Shown piece after piece: positions 1 through 5,187 of a stretch of DNA of 9,760 bases. The stretch comes from Methanomicrobiales archaeon (GTDB taxonomy: Archaea; Halobacteriota; Methanomicrobia; Methanomicrobiales; JACTUA01): NCBI GenBank assembly GCA_028678555.1, contig JAJRDF010000032.1, forward strand, positions 1 through 9,760, written 5' to 3'. The translations under genes were made by a program, and so were the position numbers. The notes beneath the pieces were generated by a model. The model was not told where the DNA came from. It made no database searches and saw only the letters and a list, made by a program, of their open reading frames with translations. Every line of letters begins with the position of its first letter. Positions within the stretch are counted from its first letter, which is position 1.

Positions 1-262
1 CTTCGGAATTTCATGTTCCCCACGGGATGATGGGACGCGCGAATCTCCAGGGGAAGGCGGGAAGATCATCGGTTGGTCACGCACAGGCCGACCGCATTCC
101 GGATGGGTCGCGGTGCGGAACTGTAAACCCATAAACATTTGCCAAGCAAAGGGTGCTGGTGTGGTCCTGCGGTGGTTTTCCAGATCTGTGAGGGCGGTGC
201 GACGATCCGAAAAACAATCCTTATCATATCTCTCCTCCATTGTTTCTGATGCTGGGATTTTC
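1..262. other. Region upstream of mch, no supported gene
   Basis: No coding sequence can be supported here. The reading frame of mch happens to stay open leftward to base 2, but the translated extension resembles nothing in the Mch family, and the true Mch N-terminus begins at 263 or 266. A second + frame is open from base 3 to a TAA at 132-134 and could in principle be the tail of an upstream gene, but its 43 codons are not recognisable. The AT-richer part near 208-230 is the only promoter-like stretch. Confidence 0.5.
208..230 (+). promoter_or_regulatory. Possible archaeal promoter (BRE/TATA) of mch
   Basis: In otherwise GC-rich DNA, an A-rich run (209-216) is followed by TTATCATAT at 221-229, about 35-40 nt before the mch start. 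This is the expected arrangement of a purine-rich BRE and a TATA box for an archaeal gene with a short leader. The match to the TATA consensus is imperfect and no Shine-Dalgarno sequence is evident before the start. The placement is inferred from composition and spacing only. Confidence 0.35.
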
Positions 263-1213
263 ATGGTGCTCAGTGTCAATGAGATGGCGTTAAACCTCTT
301 TGAGGAACTGGCGGAATACCCGGAGGAGTTCAACGCGGTGTTCCATCAGCTGGACAACGGGGCCCGCATCGTGGACTGCGGTATTTCCACGCGGGGCGGC
401 TACCGGGCAGGAGAGATGTTCACCGAGATCTGCATGGGGGGACTTGCCGAGGTCACCACGACGATGGGGAAGATCAAGAACATCCCGCTGCCGTTCATCG
501 AGGTCCGGACGGATTTCCCGTCCATCGCCTGCCTGGGGGCCCAGAAGGCGGGGTGGACAGTGAAGGTTGGCAACTACTTTGCCATGGGCAGCGGGCCGGC
601 CCGGGCCCTCTCCCTGAAACCCAAGCACACCTTCGAGGTCATCGATTACGAGGATGACTTCGAGTACGCGGTGATCTGCCTGGAGAGCGACCACCTCCCC
701 AACGGCGAAGTGATGGAGAAGATCGCCGAGGAGTGCGAGGTGGAGGCCTGCAACGTCTGTGCCGTCGTGGCCCCGACCGCCTCCATCGTGGGATCCATCC
801 AGGTGGCCGGCCGCTGCGTCGAGACCGCCATCTACAAGCTGAACGAGCTGGGCTTTGATACCCGGAAGGTCATCTCCGGCATCGGCACGGCACCCATCGC
901 CCCGGTGAAGAAGGACGCCACGAAGGCGATGGGGTCCACCAACGATGCCACCATCTATCACGGGTCCATCTACCTGACCATGAAGGCCCCCGACATCAAG
1001 GATTACCTGGAGAGGATCCCGTCCAACAAGTCCAAGGGCTACGGGAAACCTTTCTACGAGATCTTCAAGGAGGCCAAGTTCGACTTCTACCAGATCGACA
1101 CCTCCCTGTTCTCCCCCGCAGAAGTGGTCATCAACGAGCTCTCCGAGGGCGTCGTGTACCACGTGGGCGCTCTGAACCCCGAGGTCACCCTGAAGTCCTT
1201 CGGCCTCGCCTGA
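263..1213 (+). CDS. mch: Methenyl-tetrahydromethanopterin cyclohydrolase
   Basis: Mch (EC 3.5.4.27) is a cytoplasmic enzyme that interconverts 5-formyl- and 5,10-methenyl-tetrahydromethanopterin in CO2-reducing methanogenesis. The 316-residue product spans the full family length of about 320. It opens with the typical SVNEMAL stretch (residues 4-10) and carries the hallmark segments YFAMGSGPARA (105-115), APTASIVGS (170-178), GTAPIAPV (208-215) and MGSTNDA (223-229), ending in KSFGLA. The frame is open further upstream, but homologues start just before SVNE, so ATG 263 is chosen; GTG 266 is an equally good alternative and ATG 284 would remove conserved residues. It appears monocistronic: a possible TATA box lies upstream and a T-tract follows the stop within 20 nt. 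Family identity is very secure; the exact start is less so. Confidence 0.96.
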   Translation: MVLSVNEMALNLFEELAEYPEEFNAVFHQLDNGARIVDCGISTRGGYRAGEMFTEICMGGLAEVTTTMGKIKNIPLPFIEVRTDFPSIACLGAQKAGWTVKVGNYFAMGSGPARALSLKPKHTFEVIDYEDDFEYAVICLESDHLPNGEVMEKIAEECEVEACNVCAVVAPTASIVGSIQVAGRCVETAIYKLNELGFDTRKVISGIGTAPIAPVKKDATKAMGSTNDATIYHGSIYLTMKAPDIKDYLERIPSNKSKGYGKPFYEIFKEAKFDFYQIDTSLFSPAEVVINELSEGVVYHVGALNPEVTLKSFGLA

Positions 1214-1229
1214 CCCCTGTGGAATCATC

Positions 1230-1240
1230 TTTTTTCTTTT
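1230..1240 (+). terminator. T-tract terminator after mch
   Basis: Eleven bases on the + strand, ten of them T with one C, begin 16 nt after the mch stop codon in GC-rich surroundings. Archaeal RNA polymerase commonly terminates at such T-rich tracts without a hairpin. Position and composition fit the end of a monocistronic mch transcript. Confidence 0.65.
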
Positions 1241-1271
1241 CGTGGTGAGTTCAAGGGGACAATCCTATTGT

Positions 1272-1347
1272 TCTGGTGAGATGCTCCTGTGGGGGGCTCC
1301 GCCCCCCGCCGCGTGGGCGGCCCCCCACGGTTGACGGGGATTGGGGA
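1272..1347. repeat. GC-rich hairpin repeat, copy 1
   Basis: This is the first of two related copies of about 75 nt, the other being at 1571-1643, in the same orientation on either side of tRNA-Val. The left part (1272-1286) matches the second copy at 13 of 15 positions, and CCCCGCCGCGTGGGC (1304-1318) is identical in both. Inside, GGGGGGC (1291-1297) can pair with GCCCCCC (1301-1307) across a 3-nt loop. Alternatively GTGGGGGGC (1289-1297) can pair with GCCCCCCAC (1320-1328). The two stems are mutually exclusive. The repeat family is not recognised and may be REP-like or MITE-like. Confidence 0.6.
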
Positions 1348-1439
1348 CGGATCTGTTTCTCCCATCGCGAGTGCGGGCTCTTTCTTCAGATGAGTCGCAG
1401 CGTTACTGTTATGAGGTGCCGATGTCCACCCTTGATCCC

Positions 1440-1513
1440 GGGCTTGTGGTCTAGCTGGTTAGGATACCGCCTTTACAAGGCGGGGATCAGCGGTTCGAAT
1501 CCGCTCAAGCCCA
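1440..1513 (+). tRNA. tRNA-Val (anticodon TAC)
   Basis: A complete cloverleaf can be drawn. The acceptor stem pairs GGGCTTG (1440-1446) with CAAGCCC (1506-1512), with discriminator A at 1513. The anticodon stem pairs CCGCC (1467-1471) with GGCGG (1479-1483) around the loop TTTACAA, putting anticodon TAC at 1474-1476, which reads GUA valine codons. The T arm holds GGTTCGAAT at 1492-1500, between stem halves GCGG and CCGC. There is no intron and no genomically encoded CCA. A T-rich tract follows at 1525-1540. No strong TATA box is visible in the 40 nt upstream; TTACTGTTATG near 1403-1413 is the closest. Confidence 0.95.
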
Positions 1514-1524
1514 TCCGTCTTCAG

Positions 1525-1540
1525 TTCTTTTTCTCATTCT
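1525..1540 (+). terminator. T-rich terminator after tRNA-Val
   Basis: The tract TTCTTTTTCTCATTCT starts 12 nt after the tRNA 3' end and is pyrimidine-rich in a GC-rich region. This is the usual form of an archaeal tRNA gene terminator. No hairpin is needed or seen. Confidence 0.55.
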
Positions 1541-1570
1541 GATTTGCGGTGCATGGGATCATTGAATACG

Positions 1571-1643
1571 TCTGGTGGGACGCTCTCGGGGGCTCGCCGC
1601 CCCCGCCGCGTGGGCACCCCCCGCCGGTGTTCCGGATTGGAGG
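1571..1643. repeat. GC-rich hairpin repeat, copy 2
   Basis: This is the second copy of the repeat at 1272-1347, with left edge TCTGGTGGGACGCTC and a shared core at 1601-1615. The hairpin is kept although the sequence differs: CGGGGGC (1587-1593) pairs with GCCCCCG (1599-1605) across a 5-nt loop. At the stem base, the T/G opposition of copy 1 (1290/1308) is a C/G pair here (1587/1605). A further C-run at 1617-1622 again offers an alternative partner for the G-run. Copies start 299 nt apart. It does not overlap the tRNA, so it is not a tRNA attachment-site duplication. Confidence 0.6.
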
Positions 1644-1682
1644 AAATTCGGCGAAACACCGACATGGCGTTCTATCCTCACT

Positions 1683-1714
1683 GGGGAGGGGCCGGGTGGG
1701 CCTGGCCCCCTCCC
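1683..1714 (+). other. G-quadruplex motif overlapping a hairpin
   Basis: Four G-tracts occur in 18 nt: GGGG (1683-1686), GGGG (1688-1691), GGG (1694-1696) and GGG (1698-1700), with loops of 1, 2 and 1 nt, which fits the canonical short-loop G-quadruplex pattern. The same bases form a hairpin, GGGAGGGGCC (1684-1693) against GGCCCCCTCCC (1704-1714), with one bulged base. It lies in non-coding DNA upstream of the TPR gene. Any function is unknown. Confidence 0.5.
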
Positions 1715-1797
1715 GCACCATGTCCAGACACCCTCCCGCAGCAAAGTCCGGGGAAAGCGAAGATCGACCCATCCTCACTCAGGGGGCACCCGCATGG

Positions 1798-1817
1798 CCG
1801 GGGGACGGTCCCCCCGG
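1798..1817. repeat. Short perfect-type hairpin
   Basis: CCGGGGGA (1798-1805) pairs with TCCCCCCGG (1809-1817) across the loop CGG, with one extra C in the right arm. It lies about 100 nt before the TPR gene and has no T-tract after it, so it is not an obvious terminator. It resembles the other G-run/C-run hairpins of this gap in style. Confidence 0.45.
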
Positions 1818-1916
1818 AGCGTTTCATGAGCACTTCTCCCCGTTTGATCCCCCAAAGTGCGTGAGCGGCCGGCGACATCATCATGTTCATCATCCCGAAA
1901 GGGCAATGCATCCCAC

Positions 1917-2249
1917 ATGGGAACGGAGTCCGGGAAGAAGACGTCCGTGATCACCCGGTGCGAGGAGCATGCGAAGGCAGGCCGGCACGACGAGGCCATC
2001 GAATGTTTCGAGGAGCTGCTGGAGACCGACCCGGAGAATGCGACCCTCTGGCTGGGGAAGTGCAACGAGCTGAAGGCCGTGGGAAAGAACGAGGAGGCGC
2101 TGGAATGTTACAACACGGCGCTCCGGTTTGATCCCAAATCCTGCCAGGCCTGGATCAACAAGGGAAACACGCTCGTCAAGCTCCGGCGCACCGACGAAGC
2201 GATGGAGTGCTTCACGAAAGCCCAAAAGGTCAAGAAGAAGTCTCATTAG
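1917..2249 (+). CDS. Small TPR-repeat protein
   Basis: The 110-residue product is almost entirely tetratricopeptide repeats. Three 34-residue units run at about 9-41, 42-74 and 76-108, each with the helix-B signature EAIECFEELL, EALECYNTAL or EAMECFTKAQ. The last unit runs straight into a basic lysine-rich end. TPR folds bind partner proteins or peptides; no enzymatic motif, signal peptide or membrane segment is present. Cysteines 30, 64 and 98 fall at the same position of each repeat. ATG 1917 is chosen because the frame upstream to GTG 1857 encodes a serine- and arginine-rich stretch outside the repeats; no strong ribosome site marks it. The thiI start lies 41 nt after the stop on the same strand, so joint transcription is likely. 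The partner and role are unknown. Confidence 0.85.
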   Translation: MGTESGKKTSVITRCEEHAKAGRHDEAIECFEELLETDPENATLWLGKCNELKAVGKNEEALECYNTALRFDPKSCQAWINKGNTLVKLRRTDEAMECFTKAQKVKKKSH

Positions 2250-2290
2250 ACAGGGTGCAGGGATCCACCGGCGAAGGGGGGGCGAATACA

Positions 2291-3472
2291 ATGACAGAAG
2301 CGGTGATGGTCCGGTACGGGGAGCTCTTCCTGAAGAGTGCACCGGTGATGAAACGGTTCATCGCGGCGCTCACCCGGAACATCAACTCTGCCCTGGAAGC
2401 GGCATTCCTCACTCATAGGATCGAAGTGCACCGTGGCAGGATTCTGGTCCACGGTGAAGATCCCCGTCAGATCGCAGATGCAGCCTCACGGGTCTTCGGC
2501 GTGGTCGGGGTCTCGGTGGTCACGGTCACCGATGCATCCGTTGATGCCATCGCAGAGGTGGCGGCTGAACGCGCCGGCCGGTGCCTGAAGGATGGGATGT
2601 CCTTCGCCGTGCGGGCACGGAGGTCCGGAGTGCCCGGGTTCACCAGCCAGCAGCTGGCAGCATCCGTAGGAGCCCGGATACTTTCCGGTACCGAAGGAAT
2701 ACGGGTGGATCTGGACCACCCGGATTACGAGATCTTCGTTGAAGCCAGGGAGTTCGGGGGTCTCGTGTACGACAGCCGCATCGATGGCCCCGGCGGCCTC
2801 CCCGGTGGTACGCAGGGAAAGGTCCTCGCCCTCTTCTCCGGTGGCATTGACTCCCCGGTGGCCACCTGGCTGATGATGCGCCGGGGGTGCACAGCGACGC
2901 TCCTCCACATGGCGGGGGGCCGGTGGGCAGGGAAGGACCTGCTCCCCGCCGTGCATCGCCACCATGGTGTCCTCTCCCGCTGGAGTCCCGGGATGCCCCT
3001 GGAGCTGGTGGTGGCTGATATGGAACCGGTCTACGACCGGCTGGTGGGGATGAAGGAGCCCAGGTACCGGTGCGTGCTCTGCAAGCGGTTCATGTTCCGC
3101 ACGGCATCCGCGCTGGCCTTACCGGAGGGTACCGACGCGGTGGTTACCGGCGAGAACCTCGGCCAGGTGGCATCCCAGACGCTCCGGAACCTCTCGGTGA
3201 TCGCAGGAGCTGCATCGGTGCCGGTGCTGCGCCCCCTCATCGGCCACGACAAATCCGAGATCGTACAGCTGGCCCGGAAGATTGGCACCTTCGATGAGGC
3301 GCAGGGGGAGACCGGGTGCCTGGCGGTCCCCCGGTATCCCTCCACCGCAGCGAGGGACGAGGTAATCCGGGAGAAGGAGAGGGAGCTGGATCTTTCCTCT
3401 CTCGTTGAGGAGATTCTGGCCACGGCGCAGCGGTACCGGGCCCTCAACGGGGAGACGAGCAGGATCCGCTGA
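2291..3472 (+). CDS. thiI: tRNA 4-thiouridine synthase ThiI (methanogen type)
   Basis: ThiI (EC 2.8.1.4) adenylates U8 of tRNA and replaces its oxygen with sulfur. The 393-residue product has an N-terminal ferredoxin-like/THUMP region (about 1-165) and an adenylating domain with the PP-loop SGGIDS at 183-188. There is no C-terminal rhodanese domain, the sulfur carrier of E. coli ThiI. Instead it has CVLC (C261, C264) and C343 in GCLAVP. This is the cysteine triad of methanogen ThiI, reported to be essential and to bind an iron-sulfur cluster in the Methanococcus maripaludis enzyme; C343 also aligns with the catalytic Cys344 region of E. coli. ATG 2291 starts the conserved EAVMVRYGE segment and follows a G-rich stretch that may be a ribosome site. 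Upstream is the TPR gene; SepCysS converges from the other side. A thiamine role is unlikely without the rhodanese domain. Confidence 0.93.
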   Translation: MTEAVMVRYGELFLKSAPVMKRFIAALTRNINSALEAAFLTHRIEVHRGRILVHGEDPRQIADAASRVFGVVGVSVVTVTDASVDAIAEVAAERAGRCLKDGMSFAVRARRSGVPGFTSQQLAASVGARILSGTEGIRVDLDHPDYEIFVEAREFGGLVYDSRIDGPGGLPGGTQGKVLALFSGGIDSPVATWLMMRRGCTATLLHMAGGRWAGKDLLPAVHRHHGVLSRWSPGMPLELVVADMEPVYDRLVGMKEPRYRCVLCKRFMFRTASALALPEGTDAVVTGENLGQVASQTLRNLSVIAGAASVPVLRPLIGHDKSEIVQLARKIGTFDEAQGETGCLAVPRYPSTAARDEVIREKERELDLSSLVEEILATAQRYRALNGETSRIR

Positions 3473-3550
3473 CACCGAAAGGTCCGTCGATCAATTCACC
3501 GGGATCACTCGAGGGATATTTCGGAAACAAAGTTCCTTCAATGGGGGACA

Positions 3551-3668
3551 GGTTCCTGGGGCAACCATCCTCACGCGGGGGGAGGGCGACGGGAGGGGGG
3601 TGCAATCCCCCGCCCGGTCCCACCCCCGAAAGAGGATAGTGGCTCCAAGCCCGATATTGCCAGGAACC
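3551..3668. repeat. Long imperfect inverted repeat between convergent genes
   Basis: The 118-nt element folds end to end. GGTTCCTGG plus CAA (3551-3559, 3562-3564) pairs with TTG plus CCAGGAACC (3657-3668). CCATCCTC (3565-3572) pairs with GAGGA and TGG (3632-3636, 3640-3642), GGGGG and GGG (3577-3581, 3584-3586) with CCC and CCCCC (3619-3621, 3623-3627), and GGGAGGGGG (3591-3599) with CCCCCGCCC (3607-3615) around a 7-nt loop. It sits in the gap between the ends of thiI and SepCysS, where it could serve as a two-way terminator, a 3' RNA structure or a small non-autonomous element. No target-site duplication is visible. Its G-rich left arm (3577-3600) also fits a G-quadruplex pattern. Confidence 0.6.
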
Positions 3669-3705
3669 GGTGACTGATACTCCCGACGATCTCCTCTTCG
3701 GTTTA

Positions 3706-4884
3706 TCACATCACCGCGATCCCGTTCTCCTTCGCGATCTCCCGGAAGGAGGCGGCGACATGCTCTGCCTGCCGTCGTGTCAGGCCGTAGGTGTTGTACT
3801 TCCAGACCCTCGTTGCGCCCGGGAAGAGGCCGCCGATGCCCCGCTCCTTCAGGGCTGAGGTCAGGAAGAATCCCTTCTTCTTGTGCGTCCGGGCGACCAC
3901 GTCAAAGGAGCCGAGGGTATCAGCCCGGGTCAGGGTGTGCCGGCGGGGCACCTCGGAGAGAATGGCAGTGCCGCTGATGGAGGAGAGGGCGCGAGCGACC
4001 AGCCGGGCGTTCTCCAGTTCCTCCTGCCACCGGTTCACCCGCTCCCTCACGTGGGGGAAGGAAGCCATCATGCCCATCACCGTGGCCCCCATCAGGGTGC
4101 AGCCCATCATCTCCACCTCTTTCACCCCGAAGGTCCGGTTGGTCCGGTCCCCCCGGATCCCGGTGGTGCGGAAGATCTTCCCGGCATACTCCGAAGTGGT
4201 AGCCAGCATCCCCGACGGCGCCGGAGCGGCCATGGACTTGTGCCCTGAACCCACCACGAAGTCCACGCCAAGGGCTTCTCCGTCCACGGGCAGGATCCCC
4301 ACCGAGTAAGCCCCGTTGTACAGCACCGGGACATCATACTGCCCTGCCGCCTTCGCGATCTCCCGGACCTGGTGCTCGTTCCCGTACTGGTAGTCGAAGT
4401 GGTCCACCATGAGGAGCGGGGGAGGGGAGCCGGACTCCCGGGTCACCGCCTCCAGGGTTTTCGCGGCCTCTTCACCCGTGATCCGGTGGTTCCCGTCCAT
4501 GGGGATCTCCCGGGGCACGCCACCGGCGGATTCAACGGCAAGAAACGCGGTATAATGGGAGAGGGCCGTGAGGATCACCGGCTGGCCGGGTGAGACGAGC
4601 GTGTGGGTCACCGCCTGGAACCCCCTCCGGGCCCCGGGCATGACGCGGGCCACGTCCATGTGCACGAAGGCTGCCAGGTCCCGGTGGAAGGCATCCAGTG
4701 GCGGTTTCTTGATGGTGTCAAGGCGGAAGGGCTTCCCGCAGGCGTCGCAGACGGAGTAGCCGTCACCGTAGGCGATGACGGCCTTCATGGCCTCCGCGGT
4801 GAGACGGCCCCCCGACTGGATCGGGTCCAGGTTGATCAGGGTCTCCTCCCGGTCCCGGACCTCGATCTCCCCGCAGAGCTTCAT
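3706..4884 (-). CDS. pscS: O-phosphoseryl-tRNA(Cys):Cys-tRNA synthase (SepCysS)
   Basis: SepCysS (EC 2.5.1.73) is a PLP enzyme that converts phosphoseryl-tRNA(Cys), made by SepRS, into cysteinyl-tRNA(Cys), the tRNA-dependent cysteine route of methanogens. The 392-residue product is full length. It shows the conserved start ETLINLDPIQSGG (14-26), YSVCDAC with C46 and C49, DHFDYQYGN (161-169), and GSGHK with the PLP Schiff-base lysine K216. C261 in MMGCTLMGA fits the third cysteine of the sulfur-relay triad known from Methanocaldococcus and Archaeoglobus. The spacing from C49 to K216 (167) equals that recalled for the A. fulgidus enzyme (C42 to K209). The start codon overlaps the stop of the upstream small gene by ATGA, with GGAG about 10 nt before it, so translation is probably coupled. 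It converges on thiI. Confidence 0.95.
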   Translation of the reverse strand: MKLCGEIEVRDREETLINLDPIQSGGRLTAEAMKAVIAYGDGYSVCDACGKPFRLDTIKKPPLDAFHRDLAAFVHMDVARVMPGARRGFQAVTHTLVSPGQPVILTALSHYTAFLAVESAGGVPREIPMDGNHRITGEEAAKTLEAVTRESGSPPPLLMVDHFDYQYGNEHQVREIAKAAGQYDVPVLYNGAYSVGILPVDGEALGVDFVVGSGHKSMAAPAPSGMLATTSEYAGKIFRTTGIRGDRTNRTFGVKEVEMMGCTLMGATVMGMMASFPHVRERVNRWQEELENARLVARALSSISGTAILSEVPRRHTLTRADTLGSFDVVARTHKKKGFFLTSALKERGIGGLFPGATRVWKYNTYGLTRRQAEHVAASFREIAKENGIAVM

Positions 4885-5075
4885 TTCAGCAGCTCCTGCT
4901 CGATGGCATCCACCTCGCGCCGCAACGCTGCGATCCGGTCCCGGACCCCGGCCCGCTGCGCCTCATCGAGCCGGTGATCCGGCGCGGTGCTGCGCAGGAG
5001 CACCCGCAGGTCCGTAAGGAGAAAGAGGGACTGGAATACCGCCTCCACCGCCCGCCTGGACACTCCCATCACCAT
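4881..5075 (-). CDS. Small helical protein coupled to SepCysS, function unknown
   Basis: This gene encodes about 64 residues with no motif I recognise. The first half (about 8-29) reads as amphipathic helix, and the second half has a regular heptad pattern of hydrophobics at 44, 48, 51, 55, 58 and 62, which predicts a coiled coil. There is no signal peptide, membrane segment or metal-binding set. The stop overlaps the SepCysS start by ATGA, so the two are almost certainly co-translated. The frame stays open to ATG 5141 and GTG 5171, giving up to 96 residues. ATG 5075 is preferred because the upstream codons are AT-rich and hold a TATA-like box about 25 nt before it, which would make the message nearly leaderless. 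The longer form, with a stretch vaguely like a helix-turn-helix, cannot be excluded. The codon use downstream of 5075 is typical of its neighbours. Confidence 0.7.
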   Translation of the reverse strand: MVMGVSRRAVEAVFQSLFLLTDLRVLLRSTAPDHRLDEAQRAGVRDRIAALRREVDAIEQELLK

Positions 5076-5107
5076 ACTAATATCGGATACGGGAATATAG
5101 ATAGATG
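5074..5107. promoter_or_regulatory. AT-rich divergent promoter region
   Basis: This is the most AT-rich stretch between the divergent SepCysS and mre11 operons. On the - strand it contains CTATCTATATTC (5092-5103), placed about 25 nt before ATG 5075, the spacing for a TATA box with a leaderless start. On the + strand GAATATAGATAG covers the same bases and would give an mre11 leader of roughly 60 nt. Which direction or directions it serves is inferred only from spacing. Confidence 0.45.
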
Positions 5108-5150
5108 GTGACCCTGCACCCCCGTCATCTTCGCCCCGCATGCGGTGCAC

Positions 5151-5158
5151 CTTTATCC
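5151..5158 (+). promoter_or_regulatory. Alternative TATA-like box for mre11
   Basis: CTTTATCC lies about 30-35 nt before the mre11 ATG. A transcript driven from it would begin close to the start codon and would lose most of the ribosome site at 5174-5180, which argues against it being the main promoter. Confidence 0.25.
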
Positions 5159-5173
5159 AGAAAATGCCCACCG

Positions 5174-5180
5174 AGGGGGT
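5174..5180 (+). promoter_or_regulatory. Ribosome binding site that sets the mre11 start
   Basis: GGGGGTG, a near match to the archaeal Shine-Dalgarno GGAGGTG, ends 7 nt before ATG 5188. It supports that start over the upstream in-frame ATG at 5140, whose extra 16 residues lie outside the family. Confidence 0.6.
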
Positions 5181-5187
5181 GTCAGGG

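Larger units (their letters stand above)
1514..1916. other. Gene-free stretch of about 400 nt rich in hairpins
   Basis: Several short open frames exist here, but their translations are proline-, glycine- and arginine-rich strings typical of GC-rich non-coding DNA, and none resembles a protein. The stretch holds the tRNA terminator, repeat copy 2, a hairpin pairing GGTGTTCCG (1626-1634) with CGG and AACACC (1649-1660), a G-quadruplex/hairpin motif (1683-1714) and a hairpin at 1798-1817. No convincing TATA box for the TPR gene was found. A structured non-coding RNA cannot be excluded but does not match a class I recognise. Confidence 0.5.

Noticed and set aside
290..1228. 312-codon open frame on the - strand opposite mch
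   Set aside because: It lies fully antisense to a securely identified gene; the glycine-, aspartate- and histidine-rich translation is typical of a shadow frame.
1276..1542. 88-codon + strand open frame covering tRNA-Val
   Set aside because: It contains the entire tRNA gene and repeat copy 1, and its translation has no protein-like character.
1272..1643. Repeats around tRNA-Val as attachment sites of an integrated element
   Set aside because: Neither copy overlaps the tRNA 3' end, only about 220 nt lie between them, and there is no integrase or cargo gene.
1549..1950. 133-codon + strand open frame between tRNA-Val and the TPR gene
   Set aside because: It runs through the repeat copy and hairpins, overlaps the TPR gene in another frame, and encodes a low-complexity proline/glycine/histidine string.
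1272..3668. A CRISPR array from the several hairpin-like repeats
   Set aside because: The copies are too few, unevenly spaced and of different sequence, and no cas gene is present.
3791..4309. 172-codon + strand open frame opposite SepCysS
   Set aside because: It is antisense to the PLP-lysine region and cysteine sites of SepCysS and encodes a serine/arginine/proline-rich sequence with no homology I can see.
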